A stretch of 7,086 nucleotides of DNA from Actinomycetota bacterium (lineage in GTDB: Bacteria > Actinomycetota > Thermoleophilia > Gaiellales > Gaiellaceae): assembly GCA_005883235.1 (NCBI GenBank), contig VAYE01000089.1, forward strand, positions 1-7,086. The letters run 5' to 3'. The translations under genes were made by a program, and so were the position numbers. Positions 4,920 to 7,086 of this stretch are shown piece after piece. Below the pieces are notes generated by a model. That model was given only the letters and a program-made list of their open reading frames with translations, searched no databases and was not told the DNA's origin. Position 1 is the first letter of the stretch, and each line of letters starts with the position of its first letter.

Positions 4920-7086
4920 ATGACGTACCCGCCGCGCGCGATACCGGGTTGGATCCTGGGAGGGGCCATTCTTCTCCTGGCGCTGCTGCCTACGTCCGCC
5001 ACGGCGGCCGACCCCGACGCTTTCGCCCAGCTCGCCGGTGGGATCACGGCCACGAACCCGAGCTCGGTCACGGTCAGCTCCGACGGCCTGTTCGCCTACG
5101 TCACCTCGCCGATCCCGAACAGCGGCGGCACGAGTAACACCGGCGACGCGATCCTGATCTATTCGCGCAGTACGACCACCGGGGCGCTGACGCCGCTGCC
5201 CGGCAGCGCCGGGTGCGTGACCATCGACGGTTCGGGTGGCTGCGTGCAGGGCCGGGGGATCGACGGCGTACGCAAGACCGTCATCACGAGCGACGGCAAG
5301 TACCTGTACGCCGTGGCCGGCTCCCAGGATGGCACCGACAACCACGGGAACGTCATCGCGCCGGGAGCGGTGGCGATCTTCTCCCGCGATACCTCGACCG
5401 GGCAGATCACGCAGCTCGCGGGAAAGGATGGCTGCATCTCGGACAGCGGCAACGGCGGTGACTGCAACCAGGGCGTAGGCCTCAAGAACGCCACCGACAT
5501 CGCGATCGACCCCTTGGATCAGAACGTCTACGTCACGGGCCGGTTCTCCGACGCGTTGGCGATCTTCGCACGTAAGCCCTCGACCGGGCAGCTCTCGCAG
5601 ACGGCGATCGGCCCGAAGAAGGGGTGCATCGCGAACACCGGCGACGCCTCATGTACGGACGGCCGGGCGCTCGACGGCCCGCAGGCCGTAGCGGTGAGCC
5701 CCGACGGGCGGGCGGTCTACGTGGCCTCCGAGGTCTCGGATTCGGTGGCCGTGTTCACGCGGAACACGACGACAGGCGCCCTCACGCAGCCGTCGGGGAC
5801 GGCCGGATGCCTCGACGAGACGGGCGACGAGGGTTGCTTTGATGGGTCGAACATCGACGCGCCCCACGACGTGGTGGTCAGCCCCGACAGCAAGCATGTG
5901 TACGTCGCCGCGCAGACGAGCAAGGCGATCACGGCGTACACCCGCAACACCACCACCGGCGAGCTGACGAAGCTCGTTACTGGGACCACCGGCTGCTATC
6001 GGCACGGCGGCGGGGCCGGCTGCAAAGACACGCGCCCACTCGACTTCCCCACAAGCGTGAGCCTCAGCCCCGACGGCGCGAACGTGTATGTCACGTCGGC
6101 CCCCTTCGGACCGCCGGGTGCACCAGCAGACGCAGACGCCATCACGATCTTCACGCGCGATGCGACCACCGGGGCGCTCACCCGTCTCCCGCAGAATGCC
6201 GGCTGCATCACACAGGGCGGCGCCTCCGGGTGCGTCTTGGGGCATCAACTCGATGGCCCGAATGCGCTCTCATTCAGCCCGGATGGCACGAACGCGTACG
6301 TCCCGGCGCTCCAGAGCAACGCGGTCACGATCTTCAAGCGCCGCCCCGACAAGGACCACGACGGCTTCTCGGACAAAACGGACAACTGCCCGGCCGTCTC
6401 GAACGTCGATCAGCTCAACAGCGATCACGCGGACGACGGCGGCGATGCGTGCGACCCCGACGACGACAACGACAAGGTGGCCGATTCGTCCGACAACTGC
6501 CCGACCGTCAGCAATACGAGCCAGACGGACACCGACGGCGACGGGAAGGGCGATGCGTGCGACCCCGACATCGACGGCGACGGGGTTTTGAATGCGAGTG
6601 ACAACTGCCGCACTGTCAGCAACGCTGACCAGACGGACACCGACGGCGACGGGAAGGGCGATGCGTGCGACCCCGACATCGACGGCGACGGGGTTTTGAA
6701 TGCGAGTGACAACTGCTCCACTGTCAGCAACGCTGACCAGACGGACACCGACGGCGACGGGAAGGGCGATGCGTGCGACCCCGACGACGACAACGACGGA
6801 TTCGCCGATCAGAACGACAACTGCGTGACCGTTGCGAACCCGGACCAAGCGAACAACGACGGGGACGCGCTCGGTGACGCGTGCGACCCCGATGACGACA
6901 ACGACGGCCACCCCGACAACGCCGACAACTGCCCGCGGGTCGCGAACCCGGGGCAGGAGGACGCGAACGGGAACGGCGTCGGCGACGCCTGCGAGAACGA
7001 CGATGATGGCGACGGGGTGCTCGACGGCGTGGACAACTGCCCGACCATCAGCAACGCCGACCAGAAGGACACCGACGGCGATGGGA
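4920..7086 (+). CDS. Secreted seven-bladed beta-propeller protein with thrombospondin type 3 repeats (3' end outside window)
   Basis: An open frame of 722 codons that runs off the right edge. The ATG at 4920 is the first start after the in-frame TGA at 4881. It gives a clean signal peptide: one Arg, a hydrophobic stretch [13 protein letters not shown] (11-23), then the cleavage motif ATA (27-29); with no lipobox, the product should be released or wall-associated. Seven repeats with SPDG-x-x-VYV and [14 protein letters not shown] motifs start near residues 46, 117, 191, 254, 315, 377 and 447, resembling YncE or lactonase-type propellers. FAQLAGG (34-40) looks like the strand that would close the ring. 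Cys pairs at 99/108, 172/182, 236/245, 297/306, 359/368 and 429/438 probably form disulfides. From about 477 follow TSP3 calcium-binding repeats (DNC...DxDGDG..DAC). The propeller could bind a ligand or partner while TSP3 forms a rigid calcium-stabilised stalk. No enzymatic residues could be identified, and function is unknown. A weak GGAAATGG is the only ribosome site near the start. Confidence 0.88.
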   Translation, partial: MTYPPRAIPGWILGGAILLLALLPTSATAADPDAFAQLAGGITATNPSSVTVSSDGLFAYVTSPIPNSGGTSNTGDAILIYSRSTTTGALTPLPGSAGCVTIDGSGGCVQGRGIDGVRKTVITSDGKYLYAVAGSQDGTDNHGNVIAPGAVAIFSRDTSTGQITQLAGKDGCISDSGNGGDCNQGVGLKNATDIAIDPLDQNVYVTGRFSDALAIFARKPSTGQLSQTAIGPKKGCIANTGDASCTDGRALDGPQAVAVSPDGRAVYVASEVSDSVAVFTRNTTTGALTQPSGTAGCLDETGDEGCFDGSNIDAPHDVVVSPDSKHVYVAAQTSKAITAYTRNTTTGELTKLVTGTTGCYRHGGGAGCKDTRPLDFPTSVSLSPDGANVYVTSAPFGPPGAPADADAITIFTRDATTGALTRLPQNAGCITQGGASGCVLGHQLDGPNALSFSPDGTNAYVPALQSNAVTIFKRRPDKDHDGFSDKTDNCPAVSNVDQLNSDHADDGGDACDPDDDNDKVADSSDNCPTVSNTSQTDTDGDGKGDACDPDIDGDGVLNASDNCRTVSNADQTDTDGDGKGDACDPDIDGDGVLNASDNCSTVSNADQTDTDGDGKGDACDPDDDNDGFADQNDNCVTVANPDQANNDGDALGDACDPDDDNDGHPDNADNCPRVANPGQEDANGNGVGDACENDDDGDGVLDGVDNCPTISNADQKDTDGDG
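6381..7086 (+). repeat. Thrombospondin type 3 tandem repeat array (at least seven units)
   Basis: Units begin with GAC AAC TGC (Asp-Asn-Cys) at 6381, 6492, 6600, 6708, 6816, 6924 and 7032. The spacing is 108 bp (36 residues) except for the first unit, which is 111 bp. Each complete unit carries two Cys (DNC and DAC, or DACE in the sixth) and Asp-rich calcium loops of the DxDxDG type. The first unit is degenerate in its first loop (NSDHADDGG instead of DTDGDGKG). The seventh unit is cut by the window edge, so the true number is unknown. Confidence 0.9.
6521..6785 (+). repeat. Recent 108-bp tandem duplication inside the TSP3 array
   Basis: Bases 6521-6677 reappear at 6629-6785 with only two mismatches in 157 positions (6609-6610, CG, against 6717-6718, TC). 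The first 88 bases and the last 67 are identical, including third codon positions. Other units of the array differ freely at synonymous sites, so this pair arose by recent slippage or unequal recombination with a one-unit period. Confidence 0.9.

Noticed and set aside
4907..5137. An alternative ATG at 4907 opening a 76-codon plus-strand frame.
   Set aside because: The frame gives a Pro/Arg/His-rich peptide with no signal or domain; the frame from 4920 continues for 722 codons with clear repeats.
4818..5345. A 175-codon minus-strand open frame over the start of the propeller gene.
   Set aside because: Low-complexity, Arg-rich translation without motifs; the plus strand here encodes a signal peptide and propeller repeats.
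5649..6911. Minus-strand open frames (5649-6248 and 6270-6911), the second with a regular [22 protein letters not shown] periodicity.
   Set aside because: The periodicity is the mirror of the TSP3 repeat DNA on the plus strand; hydrophobic residues arise from the reverse complement of Asp/Gly codons.
6381..7086. Possible CRISPR or other DNA-level direct repeat array.
   Set aside because: The period is a multiple of three, the units are coding and in frame, and there are no unique spacers between short repeats; it is a protein repeat.

Overview
The window is very GC-rich, with the codon bias of a high-GC actinobacterium. A large LuxR-type ATPase regulator, a berberine-bridge-like flavoenzyme, a DUF4242 protein and a secreted propeller with thrombospondin type 3 repeats would fit a soil actinobacterium. 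The class Thermoleophilia (Solirubrobacterales) is my best guess, but this is inference from gene types and no phylogenetic marker is present.

Left part (1-3294, minus strand): a two-gene cotranscribed unit. A 995-aa LAL-type regulator (AAA ATPase, helical middle, C-terminal LuxR HTH) is followed after 12 bp by a 97-aa DUF4242 protein. Middle (3295-3417): a 123-bp divergent control region, rich in short palindromes and GTCA/TGAC half-sites. It separates the regulator from a plus-strand gene for a 465-aa FAD-linked oxidoreductase (3418-4815) with a perfect Shine-Dalgarno site. The arrangement suggests a small regulated redox locus in which the regulator controls the flavoenzyme and perhaps itself. 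The substrate is unknown.

Right part (4816-7086, plus strand): a GC-rich hairpin ends the flavoenzyme gene, and a plausible actinobacterial promoter follows. A large exported protein then begins at 4920 and runs off the right edge without a stop. Its 722 visible residues are a signal peptide, seven propeller repeats (six with a Cys-X8-9-Cys pair) and an array of at least seven thrombospondin type 3 calcium-binding repeats. Part of that array has been duplicated very recently at the DNA level (108-bp unit). This gene appears functionally separate from the redox locus.

No RNA genes, insertion sequences, CRISPR arrays or attachment sites were seen. The most unusual items are the disulfide-paired propeller joined to a TSP3 stalk, its recent repeat expansion, and the structured divergent promoter region. 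None amounts to proof of a new system.
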